Assembly (NCBI GenBank): GCA_947164985.1
Contig: CAMUYI010000006.1
Coordinates: 53,172 to 117,171 of the forward strand
Length of the DNA: 64,000 nucleotides
Direction: 5' to 3'
DNA from: an uncultured Bacteroidales bacterium
GTDB taxonomy: Bacteria; Bacteroidota; Bacteroidia; Bacteroidales; Paludibacteraceae
Position numbers and translations under genes: made by a program. The notes under the pieces were generated by a model that was given only the letters and a program-made list of their open reading frames with translations, searched no databases and was not told the DNA's origin. Below are positions 54,843 through 61,988 of this stretch, piece by piece; within the stretch, counting starts at the first letter, position 1; each line of letters starts with the position of its first letter.

Positions 54843-54923
54843 CAACTTTCCGAAAGGAGATATAAACTTATTTTTATCATCTAAAACCGATGAGGCGATG
54901 GGACAACCGCCAACACACAAAAA
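54843..54923 (+). promoter_or_regulatory. Conserved 5' leader of lipoprotein gene (copy 1)
   Basis: About 70 nt after the promoter match the leader of the 60192 gene almost base for base (three differences seen between the -7 box and GCCAAC). It contains TTTCC-GAAA-GGAGA, a stem with a GNRA-type tetraloop, and a second short stem GGCG...CGCC. Not matched to any riboswitch I know. Confidence 0.5.
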
Positions 54924-55295
54924 ATGAAAAAATTCTTATTCACTTTGGTAAGCCTTTTTATGCTTCTTGGATTTACTTCCTGTAACCAAACCGTAAGCGA
55001 TGCAGGCCTTGTAGGAAAGTGGCAAATGCAAAAGATTGAAGCTGGTGGTCAGGTCATCACTACTGATCATCAAGTTTGGTATTTTGAGGAGGATCATAGT
55101 TTTTACGTTTCCCCAAATGAAGATGTAACAGAGAAGGAGTACGGCGGTACTTGGTCTTTGGAAGGAAATATACTTACTACAGGATTTCTTCCGATTCCTG
55201 CTACTGTTAAAACCTTAAATTCGCAGAACCTTGTATTGGAAGCAGAAAATCAAGGACAACTGGCTTACCGTTATACGTTTAAGCGTCTAAAATAA
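54924..55295 (+). CDS. Lipocalin-like surface lipoprotein
   Basis: A 123-residue lipoprotein: signal MKKFLFTLVSLFMLLGFTSC (lipobox Cys at the end). The mature part (GLVGKWQMQKIEAGGQ, EKEYGGTWSLEGNILTTGFL) follows the lipocalin-like pattern of Bacteroidetes small lipoproteins (WxM at start, GTW, beta-rich). Shares leader DNA and signal sequence with the 60192 gene. Confidence 0.7.
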   Translation: MKKFLFTLVSLFMLLGFTSCNQTVSDAGLVGKWQMQKIEAGGQVITTDHQVWYFEEDHSFYVSPNEDVTEKEYGGTWSLEGNILTTGFLPIPATVKTLNSQNLVLEAENQGQLAYRYTFKRLK

Positions 55296-55327
55296 AAACT
55301 GCGTTCTAATTATAAATTTTTATTCAT

Positions 55328-55813
55328 ATGAAAAAGACATTTTTATTCTTCGCTGCCCTGTTTGCAGCACTCGTCAGCTTTACCCTCACTTCCTGTGACG
55401 GTAACGACCCCGAAGAAGGCGTAATCACTCTCAAAATGCGAAATGCAGATAATGGAGATACTGGCATTGCTTGTAAAGTTGGAGATAATCATGTAGGATA
55501 CATTTCTATAAACGATGCAAATAATTTTGTAAGTAGTAATGATCATATTGAGATGGCTGATGCTGGCGCAAAAAAATTAGGTGCTGTCACTAAAGTTCCT
55601 TCTTCTGGATGGACTCGTGAACTTGCAGTCGTTCCTGGTCACACTTATGTGATTAAGTGCAAAGATAAGTATTGGGATTATAATCAAGATCGCTATGTGG
55701 ATGGAGAAACTGCGTACTACAAAATCTACGTTATCGATTGGATAAATGGCGCTTCTTCCGGTGGTTTCATCGGTGCCGAAGTGAAATACTGTGAGTGGGA
55801 ACCTAACGATTAA
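55328..55813 (+). CDS. Lipoprotein of unknown function (161 aa)
   Basis: A 161-residue lipoprotein: MKKTFLFFAALFAALVSFTL then TSCDGNDPEE (Cys at the lipid site, acidic residues after it). The body (VGDNHVGYISINDANNFVSS, HTYVIKCKDKYWDYNQDRYV) is probably beta-rich. No family recognised. 32 bp after the lipocalin-like gene, with no promoter of its own seen, so probably co-transcribed with it. Confidence 0.6.
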   Translation: MKKTFLFFAALFAALVSFTLTSCDGNDPEEGVITLKMRNADNGDTGIACKVGDNHVGYISINDANNFVSSNDHIEMADAGAKKLGAVTKVPSSGWTRELAVVPGHTYVIKCKDKYWDYNQDRYVDGETAYYKIYVIDWINGASSGGFIGAEVKYCEWEPND

Positions 55814-55834
55814 GTTCACTTCCCTTCCTCCCAA

Positions 55835-55866
55835 ACGTCCGAGCCAACCCCTCGGGCGTTTTTTTC
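55835..55866 (+). terminator. Terminator (CGAG/CTCG form, copy 1)
   Basis: ACGTCCGAG-CCAACCC-CTCGGGCGT then T-run. The same stem and loop recur at 59217 and 60600. Confidence 0.75.
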
Positions 55867-55878
55867 TTTGTTCGCTTC

Positions 55879-55898
55879 CTCGCGTGATAGCGCGAGGT
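55879..55898. repeat. Short palindrome CCTCGCG-TGATAG-CGCGAGG
   Basis: One member of the variable-stem palindrome family; similar cores (TGATAG) recur at 59697 and 60943. Confidence 0.6.
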
Positions 55899-55918
55899 CT
55901 ATAACCTCCCTGCGCCTC

Positions 55919-56158
55919 CCGCATCGTGCATTTTGGCGACATTCATATCGCCATTATTCTCCTACGGCGCGTGTATGTTCATTTTGGCGGATTCTATCCG
56001 CCATTTTCTTGTGCGGAGTGTGACGTTTGTTGTTTACGCGGGATAGTATCCCGCATGTGGGTTCCTGTATGTCTATTAGTAGGGGATTGTATCCCCGCTG
56101 CTTCGTTCATTTTGCCGGATAATATCCGGCCTGTGCATTTTTTTTGCAAATTTATTTG
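55919..56158. repeat. Hairpin-rich repeat, full copy 1
   Basis: Five palindromes: GGCGACATTCATATCGCC (55935-55952), GGCGGATTCTATCCGCC (55986-56002), GCGGGATAGTATCCCGC (56038-56054), GGGGATTGTATCCCC (56082-56096), GCCGGATAATATCCGGC (56114-56130). It ends at the TTTG of the next promoter. Other full copies lie at 57262 and 58103. Confidence 0.7.
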
Positions 56159-56186
56159 CATATCCCATTTTTTTGTTGTACCTTTG
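56155..56186 (+). promoter_or_regulatory. Promoter of the acyltransferase gene
   Basis: TTTG (56155-56158), 20 nt, TACCTTTG (56179-56186). ATG 56196 follows closely, which fixes the gene start. Confidence 0.7.
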
Positions 56187-56195
56187 CTCCCGAAT

Positions 56196-57245
56196 ATGTC
56201 GCAACAGAGGATAACATACTGGGATGTCGCGCGTGGCTTGGCCATTTTGCTGGTTATTTTTTACCACGTACCCCTTTATCTTTGCATCTGTCACCCCGCA
56301 GCAGCCGCATTGGTTGCACCTCATGTGGAAGCCGGCACGTACATTTTGCCTTTCTTTATGCCGGTTTTCTTTATTATCTCAGGTTGTTTTACTAAAACAG
56401 ACAAAAATTATGGGCAATTTCTTTGGGGCGATACGAAGCATTTATTATTAATTGGCTTGCTTTTGTCGTTTGTTAATGTGCTTATTCAATCTGCTGGGCT
56501 GCGTGATATGGGGGCTGTTAGATGGTTTTTCACGTCGTTGTTCTCCAAGCATGCCTTGGATTTGATTTTTAGCAACTGGTTTGTGAGTGCCATCTTCTTC
56601 GCAAGGCAGATTTTTTATGGAATAGATCGATTGTCTTCATGGTTGTCCAAATCACGTCAGTGGCTGTACTGGCTGTTTTTGTTTGCTCTCTTAGTAGGGG
56701 TTGCCATTGGTGGTATTCTTCTCGAACCCCATGCTCCGCTTAATGACCGATGGTATTATTGTCAGGGCTTAGTCTTTGCTGTGTACATCGCTTTCGGTAA
56801 ATTATTAAAGACATTCCCCGTTAATAAATGGTGGTTGCTGGGAACTGGATGTTTGTATGTCCTGTTGATGCTCTTTGCGCGTCTGAATGATCTTTCTACC
56901 TTGGAATATGGTATGGAGAATATTTCCTTTACGCTGGCTCATTGGCCGTTCTATTTGCTTTTAGCTCTTACCGGTTCGGCTCTGTTGATAGCTATCTCGC
57001 AATTTATCAATCGCTTTGCTCCCCTTGAGTTCATCGGACGTCATTCGCTTGTTTTCTATATCCCACAAGGAGGTATATTGCTTGTTACCGCCACCTTACT
57101 TGGTCGCTGGTTCCTTCCCGATACGACGGCGGATGTATGGTTCTATATCGTCCTTATGTGGATTGTCGCCTTGATCGGCCTCTCTCTGCTGAGTCTCCTC
57201 CGCGATAAAATCCATTCCCTTTTTCACCGCCCCTCTCTCCTATAG
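56196..57245 (+). CDS. Acyltransferase family 3 membrane protein
   Basis: A 349-residue integral membrane protein: RITYWDVARGLAILLVIFYH is the Acyltransferase_3 start (the R-G-L-A-I and His), then about ten spans (IISGCFTKTDKNYG; PLEFIGRHSLVFYIPQGGIL near the end). Family members add acyl groups to surface sugars. Start ATG 56196 is after the promoter; the frame to 55926 would lie inside the repeat. Confidence 0.82.
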   Translation: MSQQRITYWDVARGLAILLVIFYHVPLYLCICHPAAAALVAPHVEAGTYILPFFMPVFFIISGCFTKTDKNYGQFLWGDTKHLLLIGLLLSFVNVLIQSAGLRDMGAVRWFFTSLFSKHALDLIFSNWFVSAIFFARQIFYGIDRLSSWLSKSRQWLYWLFLFALLVGVAIGGILLEPHAPLNDRWYYCQGLVFAVYIAFGKLLKTFPVNKWWLLGTGCLYVLLMLFARLNDLSTLEYGMENISFTLAHWPFYLLLALTGSALLIAISQFINRFAPLEFIGRHSLVFYIPQGGILLVTATLLGRWFLPDTTADVWFYIVLMWIVALIGLSLLSLLRDKIHSLFHRPSLL

Positions 57246-57260
57246 AGTGTGGGATTTATT
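57230..57260 (+). terminator. Weak CCCC/GGG terminator after acyltransferase
   Basis: CCCCTCTCTCCTATAGAGTGTGGG then TTTATTATTTT; the stem is less regular than the related one at 53787, and it overlaps the gene's end. Confidence 0.4.
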
Positions 57261-57261
57261 A

Positions 57262-57494
57262 TTTTGCATTTTGGCGACATTCTTGTCGCCATTATTCTCC
57301 TACGGCGCGTGTATGTCCATTTCGGCGGATTCTATCCGCCATTTTCTTGTGCGGAGTGTGACGTTTGTTGTTTACGCGGGATAGTATCCCGCATGTGGTT
57401 CCTGTATGTCTATTAGTAGGGGATTGTATCTCCGCTGCTTCGTTCATTTTGCCGGATAATATCCGGCCTGTGCATTTTTTTCATAATTTATTTG
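57262..57494. repeat. Hairpin-rich repeat, full copy 2
   Basis: Palindromes at 57273-57290 (GGCGACATTCTTGTCGCC), 57324-57340 (GGCGGATTCTATCCGCC), 57376-57392 (GCGGGATAGTATCCCGC), 57419-57433 (GGGGATTGTATCTCC, one mismatch) and 57451-57467 (GCCGGATAATATCCGGC). It ends in a promoter lead-in. Confidence 0.75.
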
Positions 57495-57522
57495 CATATA
57501 TCAAAAAAAATGTGTAATTTTG
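57491..57522 (+). promoter_or_regulatory. Promoter of lipoprotein 57552
   Basis: TTTG (57491-57494), 20 nt, TAATTTTG (57515-57522). Confidence 0.7.
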
Positions 57523-57551
57523 CAAGCAAAATTTCAAATATATCATTTATT

Positions 57552-58043
57552 ATGCGTACGAAAAGTATATATTTTGCGATGATTGGTTTTGTGGTGGCAT
57601 GTTTATGTACATCCTGTGGCGATTACTGGCCGGCTGACAATGTACTCGTAGGTAAATGGAGCAGCCTTCCAGATGAGATAGATACGATAAGAACCTATTG
57701 CGAGGCTCATTTCAAGACGCAAAATAGACTTTATATCTGCGAAGAAAAGCATCGAAATGAAGGAGATGGGCAAGAAAAAAAGTATTTCCATTACTATCGT
57801 AGGTATAATGGCACATATAGTATAACGAACGATAAGCTTGCGTTGCACTATTCTGAAATCACAGACCAATTGGTAGTGCTTCAAAATGGGAAAGAGATAG
57901 AGAATACGCTAACGAACCTCTCTGTCTTTGATGAGTTAGTCAACTATGAAGTGGATGATTCTCACGACTATCTGACGCTCATTCGTTATAGTGGCACAGA
58001 CTCTACCAGCACTCAAGTTTTCGTAAGGCAAAAGTTCGAATAG
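57552..58043 (+). CDS. Lipoprotein of unknown function (163 aa)
   Basis: A 163-residue lipoprotein from ATG 57552: signal RTKSIYFAMIGFVVACLCTS then Cys-Gly-Asp (lipid site). The mature part has DNVLVGKWSSLPDEIDTIRT, a lipocalin-like WxS start, and a charged, Tyr-rich middle. No certain family. Located between two full hairpin-repeat copies, as a single-gene transcription unit. Confidence 0.65.
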   Translation: MRTKSIYFAMIGFVVACLCTSCGDYWPADNVLVGKWSSLPDEIDTIRTYCEAHFKTQNRLYICEEKHRNEGDGQEKKYFHYYRRYNGTYSITNDKLALHYSEITDQLVVLQNGKEIENTLTNLSVFDELVNYEVDDSHDYLTLIRYSGTDSTSTQVFVRQKFE

Positions 58044-58066
58044 TATCGCATTACCAAACAAACCCA

Positions 58067-58098
58067 AATCCCCCTCTTTCCCATAGAGTAGGGGATTT
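58067..58098 (+). terminator. CCCC/GGGG terminator
   Basis: AATCCCCCTCT-TTCCCAT-AGAGTAGGGGATTT, stem followed by a T-rich tail. Related to the 53787 stem. Confidence 0.6.
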
Positions 58099-58102
58099 AT
58101 TA

Positions 58103-58334
58103 TTTTGCATTTTGGCGACATTCTTGTCGCCATTATTCTCCTACGGCGCGTGTATGTCCATTTCGGCGGATTCTATCCGCCATTTTCTTGTACGGTGAGT
58201 AACGTTTGTTGTTTACGCGGGATAATATCCCGCATGTGGTTCCAGTATGTCTATTAGTAGGGGATTGTATCCCCGCTGCTTCGTCCATTTTGCCGGATAT
58301 CATCCGGCCTGTGCATTTTTTTATAATTTATTTG
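58103..58334. repeat. Hairpin-rich repeat, full copy 3
   Basis: Palindromes at 58114-58131 (GGCGACATTCTTGTCGCC), 58165-58181 (GGCGGATTCTATCCGCC), 58217-58233 (GCGGGATAATATCCCGC, centre changed), 58260-58274 (GGGGATTGTATCCCC) and 58292-58308 (GCCGGATATCATCCGGC, centre changed). Confidence 0.75.
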
Positions 58335-58362
58335 CATATCTCGATTTTTTGTTGTAATTTTG
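58331..58362 (+). promoter_or_regulatory. Promoter of the DUF975-like gene
   Basis: TTTG (58331-58334), 20 nt, TAATTTTG (58355-58362). The next gene has no ATG near the expected start. Confidence 0.7.
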
Positions 58363-58386
58363 CGTTCTAAAACAAAACTTAATTGT

Positions 58387-59190
58387 ATAAAAGCGAATTC
58401 GGAGTATCAATCATTAGCATGGAATGAGTTCCGTTCACAATTCAAAAAATCGACTACATTAGTCAGCATTGTTGTGTTCGTATTTATTGCATCTGTTGCT
58501 ATTATATTATTTCCGTGTCTTGCGCTAAATGCTCAATCGAATACGATGTGGGTAGATCTATGGAAATTTTCTATTTTGGTTGTCATGTTGTTTTGGGCAA
58601 TTTTGACTAATTATTATGTGCCTTTATGGTTCTTGTCTCTTGTGCGCAAGCGTACCATTAACCTTTCTGAATACAAGAACAACTTAGGGAAAATTGTGGT
58701 AACATCTTTCTTGGTGTCTGTGCCAGGATTTCTTCTAAATGGCATGGGACATCTCAAAAGTTGGGGTGTAAATACATTGGGTCTATGTTTTGTGGGGATT
58801 GTAGTATTGACACTAATATGGGTTTGGGGATATGCTGTTAGTTTTATACTTCCATATTTGGTTCATGACGACCCTGACAAATCTGTTTGGCAGAAGCTTC
58901 ATGATAGCATAAAAATGATGGAAGGGCATAAATGGGATCTGTTTATCATTGACCTCAGAATTTGTCTTTGGCCTCTTCTCTCCTTTTTTGTATTGTCACT
59001 CGCATTAGTAATGGTAAAAGTGTTAGGTAGTGTAGATCGTTTTTGGGTGATTCTTATTTTATTATCTTTTATACTGTTACTATTGGTTTTTGTTTTTGTG
59101 ATATATCCGATGTTGTTGTTTGCACATGCTCATTTTTATGAAGATTTATGCTCGGAATTGCACTTGAAAGAGAAAGTTTTAGAAGAATAG
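58387..59190 (+). CDS. DUF975-like membrane protein without ATG start
   Basis: About 267 residues with six hydrophobic spans (FVFIASVAIILFPCLALN, FSILVVMLFWAILTNYYVPL, VLILLSFILLLLVFVF...) and DSIKMMEGHKWDLFIIDLRI, the hallmark of DUF975 proteins. No ATG lies upstream in frame before the first span. The frame reaches back to a TTG inside the -7 box (58360), which cannot be used if the promoter is right. Family alignment would start near IKANSEYQSL, i.e. at an ATA codon (58387). The start is unusual, mutated or misread. Confidence 0.65.
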   Translation: MKANSEYQSLAWNEFRSQFKKSTTLVSIVVFVFIASVAIILFPCLALNAQSNTMWVDLWKFSILVVMLFWAILTNYYVPLWFLSLVRKRTINLSEYKNNLGKIVVTSFLVSVPGFLLNGMGHLKSWGVNTLGLCFVGIVVLTLIWVWGYAVSFILPYLVHDDPDKSVWQKLHDSIKMMEGHKWDLFIIDLRICLWPLLSFFVLSLALVMVKVLGSVDRFWVILILLSFILLLLVFVFVIYPMLLFAHAHFYEDLCSELHLKEKVLEE

Positions 59191-59216
59191 TTGTCGTTTA
59201 TGGTTTATTAACATCT

Positions 59217-59246
59217 CGCCCGAGCCAACCCCTCGGGCGTTTTTCT
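59217..59246 (+). terminator. Terminator (CGAG/CTCG form, copy 2)
   Basis: CGCCCGAG-CCAACCC-CTCGGGCG then TTTTT. Confidence 0.75.
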
Positions 59247-59345
59247 TTTTCGTCTCTTCCGCTTTATCCCTCCTCCCGTTCGGCGTTTTATCTTGTATCC
59301 GTCCAATCTTGGCGGATAGAAAACGCCGCCTCGCCTTTCTATAAC

Positions 59346-59395
59346 CTCCTATAGCGACCTATAGTGTCCTATGGTGTCCTATAGCATCCTATCCA
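59346..59395. repeat. CCTATAG-type 10-mer tandem repeat
   Basis: CCTATAGYGN repeats about five times (CCTATAGCGA, CCTATAGTGT, CCTATGGTGT, CCTATAGCAT, CCTATCC). A related CATCCTATAGTATGCG lies at about 61228. Confidence 0.65.
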
Positions 59396-59427
59396 AATCC
59401 CCCTCTCTCCCGTAGAGTAGGGGATTT
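59396..59427 (+). terminator. CCCC/GGGG terminator
   Basis: AATCCCC-CTCTCTCCCGTAGAGTA-GGGGATTT. Related to stems at 53787 and 58067. Confidence 0.55.
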
Positions 59428-59431
59428 ATTA

Positions 59432-59512
59432 TTTTGCATTTTGGCGACATTCTTGTCGCCATTATTCTCCTACGGCGCGTATATGTCCATTTCGGCGGAT
59501 TCTATCCGCCAT
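59432..59512. repeat. Hairpin-rich repeat, partial copy 4
   Basis: Keeps GGCGACATTCTTGTCGCC (59443-59460) and GGCGGATTCTATCCGCC (59494-59510), then diverges from the other copies. Confidence 0.7.
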
Positions 59513-60077
59513 TTTTGCCTATTACCTGCGGTGCGGTTTCTATTTTGTCTATTAGTAGGGGATGTTATCCCCGTTCCTTTGTCTATTGTCCCGGCATTGT
59601 ATGCCGGTTCTATGTCCATCCTGCTGGATTCTATCCGCCCTTTTTTATAGCGTCCATTTCCGGCGGATACTATCCGCCTTTGTAGTTCGTTGTCTGCTCC
59701 GCGTGATAGCGCGGAGTTTCTCTTTCTTCTTTTGTAGGGCAATCTGATTGCCCGCTCTTGTCTGGGCTCGGACATAGGCGGTTTAGTCCTCGCCTGGCGC
59801 CCCCTCTCCATTACCCTCCGCAGCGCCAATTCGCCCTCGCGTCCGTCACTTTGTCAATTGCGTCGGAATCGTATTCCGACATTGCCAAACGTCCCGTCCC
59901 GCCCGCGAGGCCTTAATGCGGGTGTAGCCCATGCGGAGTGTGACGTTTGTTGTTTACGCGGGATAATATCCCGCATATTGTCTCTCTTTTGTTTATTAGT
60001 ACTTACTCGGTGTGCGCTCTTGGGGAGAGTTCGTTAGACGAATAATTTGCATTTTGTCGCATTTTTTTGCAAATTTA
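59513..60077. repeat. Array of further variable-stem palindromes
   Basis: No convincing gene here. Palindromes: GGGGATGTTATCCCC (59558-59572), CCGGCATTGTATGCCGG (59591-59607), GGCGGATACTATCCGCC (59662-59678), CTCCGCGTGATAGCGCGGAG (59697-59716), GGGCAATCTGATTGCCC (59737-59753), GTCGGAATCGTATTCCGAC (59862-59880), GCGGGATAATATCCCGC (59958-59974, in a partial repeat copy with flanks CGGAGTGTGACGTTTG). About twenty to a hundred bases separate them. Confidence 0.65.
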
Positions 60078-60109
60078 TTTGCATATATCAAAATAAATGT
60101 GTAATTTTG
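60078..60109 (+). promoter_or_regulatory. Promoter of lipoprotein 60192
   Basis: TTTG (60078-60081), 20 nt, TAATTTTG (60102-60109). Confidence 0.7.
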
Positions 60110-60112
60110 CAC

Positions 60113-60191
60113 CAACTTTCCGAAAGGAGATATAAACTTATTTCTATCATCTAAAACCGACGAGGCGATGGGATAACCGCCAACAAACACA
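60113..60191 (+). promoter_or_regulatory. Conserved 5' leader of lipoprotein gene (copy 2)
   Basis: Nearly the same as the leader at 54843-54923, including the TTTCC-GAAA-GGAGA stem-loop and GGCG...CGCC. Different genes follow the two copies after the signal peptide. Confidence 0.5.
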
Positions 60192-60575
60192 ATGAAAAAG
60201 TTCTTATTCACTTTGGTCAGCCTTTTTATGATGCTTGGTTTCACTTCTTGTGAAGGAGATAGTATGGGGGGGAACGCTCCAAAAAGTGTTGCCGGAAAAA
60301 CATTGAAATTTTATTATGAAGGTTCTCGTGGTTTTACTATTGAGTTTTCTTCAAATACATCTGCTCGTATTTATAATTTTGATTCTTCTGAATATAGATG
60401 TAGTTCTATTGAGTACAAAAAAACAGGACCAAATACGGCTACATTACAAATGAGAGGGGTAGATTCAATAGAGTACCCTGGCTATCCGGAAGATTATAAT
60501 TATTCTTTAATTTTTATATCGCCAAACCAAGGTACAGCGGGTGCATCTGGTTTAAGAACATTCGAACTTTTTTAA
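60192..60575 (+). CDS. Lipoprotein of unknown function (127 aa)
   Basis: A 127-residue lipoprotein: MKKFLFTLVSLFMMLGFTSC (Cys lipid site), then EGDSMGGNAPK. The signal differs from that of the 54924 gene by one residue. The mature part (KTLKFYYEGSRGFTIEFSSN, YRCSSIEYKKTGPNTATLQM) shows no similarity to that gene's mature part that I can see. No family recognised. Confidence 0.65.
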   Translation: MKKFLFTLVSLFMMLGFTSCEGDSMGGNAPKSVAGKTLKFYYEGSRGFTIEFSSNTSARIYNFDSSEYRCSSIEYKKTGPNTATLQMRGVDSIEYPGYPEDYNYSLIFISPNQGTAGASGLRTFELF

Positions 60576-60599
60576 TTAATGACAACAAAAAGTTTCCTT

Positions 60600-60630
60600 C
60601 GCCCGAGCCAACCCCTCGGGCGTTTTTCTT
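60600..60630 (+). terminator. Terminator (CGAG/CTCG form, copy 3)
   Basis: CGCCCGAG-CCAACCC-CTCGGGCG then TTTTT. Confidence 0.75.
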
Positions 60631-60649
60631 TTGACTTCGTTTCTTGTAG

Positions 60650-60985
60650 GCGGATATCATCCGCTGCTAAAAATGTTTCGTCTCTTACAGGGCGATAGTA
60701 TCGCCCGCTCACTTCCTTCCTTTCTATAGCGTCTCTGCGCGCACATGAATGTGCGCTTCCTCTCTTTCATTTTGCATTTTGGCGGTATTTTTACCGCCAT
60801 TAGCTGCTTCGCCTTCCCACCATCCCACCTTCCCACCTGCCCACTTGGCAACGTTTCCAGAGATTCTATCCTGGTCCTTCTTCTTCCTATAGCGTCTCTG
60901 CGCGCACATCCATGTGCGCTCATTTCTTTAGTTCGTCTACTGCTTCGCGTGATAGCGCGAAGGGAAAATAGTTTTTTTGACCCAT
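60650..60985. repeat. Second array of variable-stem palindromes
   Basis: GCGGATATCATCCGC (60650-60664), GGGCGATAGTATCGCCC (60690-60706), GCGCACATGAATGTGCGC (60739-60756), GGCGGTATTTTTACCGCC (60781-60798), CCAG-A-GATTCTATC-CTGG (60857-60874), GCGCACATCCATGTGCGC (60902-60919), CTTCGCGTGATAGCGCGAAG (60943-60962). No gene is seen here or in 60986-61183. Confidence 0.65.
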
Positions 60986-61183
60986 TTTTGATCTTTTTTG
61001 ACAAATGATACTTCGTTCCCTGCTTCGCGCAACAGCGCGATGAAATAATTGTTGGCTAATTGTTGTCAATTATTGCCCTCATCACAAATCCGTCCAATCC
61101 CATCCAATCTGTGGGCTAAAATGAATGATTCACATGCAAAAACATACAAAAACATACAAAAATGCAATTCTTAGTGGGATAAA

Positions 61184-61215
61184 TTTGCATATTCCATTTT
61201 TTATTACTACCTTTG
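61184..61215 (+). promoter_or_regulatory. Promoter of the 145-aa gene
   Basis: TTTG (61184-61187), 20 nt, TACCTTTG (61208-61215). About 185 bp of leader follows. Confidence 0.7.
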
Positions 61216-61243
61216 CACCCGATTTAGCATCCTATAGTATGCG

Positions 61244-61311
61244 ATTAGTATATTATTAGTAGGTAATTAGTAGGTAGTTAGTAGGTGATTAGTAGGTGAT
61301 TAGTAGGTTAT
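61244..61311 (+). repeat. TTAGTAGGTNA 11-mer tandem repeat in leader
   Basis: ATTAGTAGGTA, ATTAGTAGGTA, GTTAGTAGGTG, ATTAGTAGGTG and ATTAGTAGGTT follow in tandem, within the predicted untranslated leader of the 61401 gene. Confidence 0.7.
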
Positions 61312-61400
61312 AACCAGTATCATCCACAGACCATTTTATAACGTCCTAGCCCCATCCTTACCCCCTAAAAACCGCAAATAAACGCAAAAATACACACAAT

Positions 61401-61838
61401 ATGGGAAAAGTTCATTATTCTGCTGGCATTGACTATGTCACAGGAGCTCTCGACACCAAGCATGAGCTCGTCGCACGCCTCAAGCATCTGCATGACACAA
61501 ATGGCGCGCTCACAAAAACATGTGACCCTGAAATCTATCTTCAGAAGCACAAACGCAATTACGAACAAACACCTCCGCAAGGCAACGAACTCGCTCATTT
61601 ACAGCATTTCGGCGAAGCGGCAAAGCGTACCACAGCCCTCATCTATGCTTATAAGTTCCCTGACACGGCTTCCGATGAGCAGCGCGCCCTTCTTGATCAG
61701 TACCGTCTCCGTTTTGAATCCCAACTCAATGGCGCACCCGATCAACAGGCCCCTCTCGACAAATCTGGCAAGCAGAAGCACTATTTCCGCTTCGATAACT
61801 TCATCCGTGCCATGATCTATCAGGAACTCAAATCATAA
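61401..61838 (+). CDS. Unknown conserved-looking protein (145 aa)
   Basis: A 145-residue soluble protein: VHYSAGIDYVTGALDTKHEL and later GKQKHYFRFDNFIRAMIYQE. Mostly helical, charge-balanced. No domain recognised. It has its own promoter and a long leader with 11-mer repeats. It is followed by the pfkA promoter. Confidence 0.6.
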   Translation: MGKVHYSAGIDYVTGALDTKHELVARLKHLHDTNGALTKTCDPEIYLQKHKRNYEQTPPQGNELAHLQHFGEAAKRTTALIYAYKFPDTASDEQRALLDQYRLRFESQLNGAPDQQAPLDKSGKQKHYFRFDNFIRAMIYQELKS

Positions 61839-61906
61839 AATCATAATTAAAAAGCACAACTTCTCGAACTCTATCCCCAAAAAAATGAACAAATAGAGGC
61901 ATATTT

Positions 61907-61938
61907 CTTGCGTAAATCAAAAAAATGTAGTAACTTTG
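61907..61938 (+). promoter_or_regulatory. Promoter of pfkA
   Basis: CTTG (61907-61910), 20 nt, TAACTTTG (61931-61938). Confidence 0.65.
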
Positions 61939-61988
61939 CGCTCGATTAGTAATCCGTTAAACATTTATTCGTTCAATAGTATATCGTT

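Noticed and set aside
59470..59829. Leftward 119-codon frame and several rightward ones in 59434-59829
   Set aside because: They run through palindromes of the repeat array; the shared amino-acid words come from repeats, not from coding.
54678..60985. Classic insertion sequence or MITE explanation for the repeats
   Set aside because: No transposase gene, no long terminal inverted repeats and no target duplications were found around the copies.
60657..61004. Frames of 61-115 codons in both directions
   Set aside because: Same reason: they consist of hairpin-array sequence.
55919..61060. CRISPR array
   Set aside because: The units are palindromes with unlike stems and uneven gaps, not identical direct repeats with regular spacers, and no cas gene is in the window.
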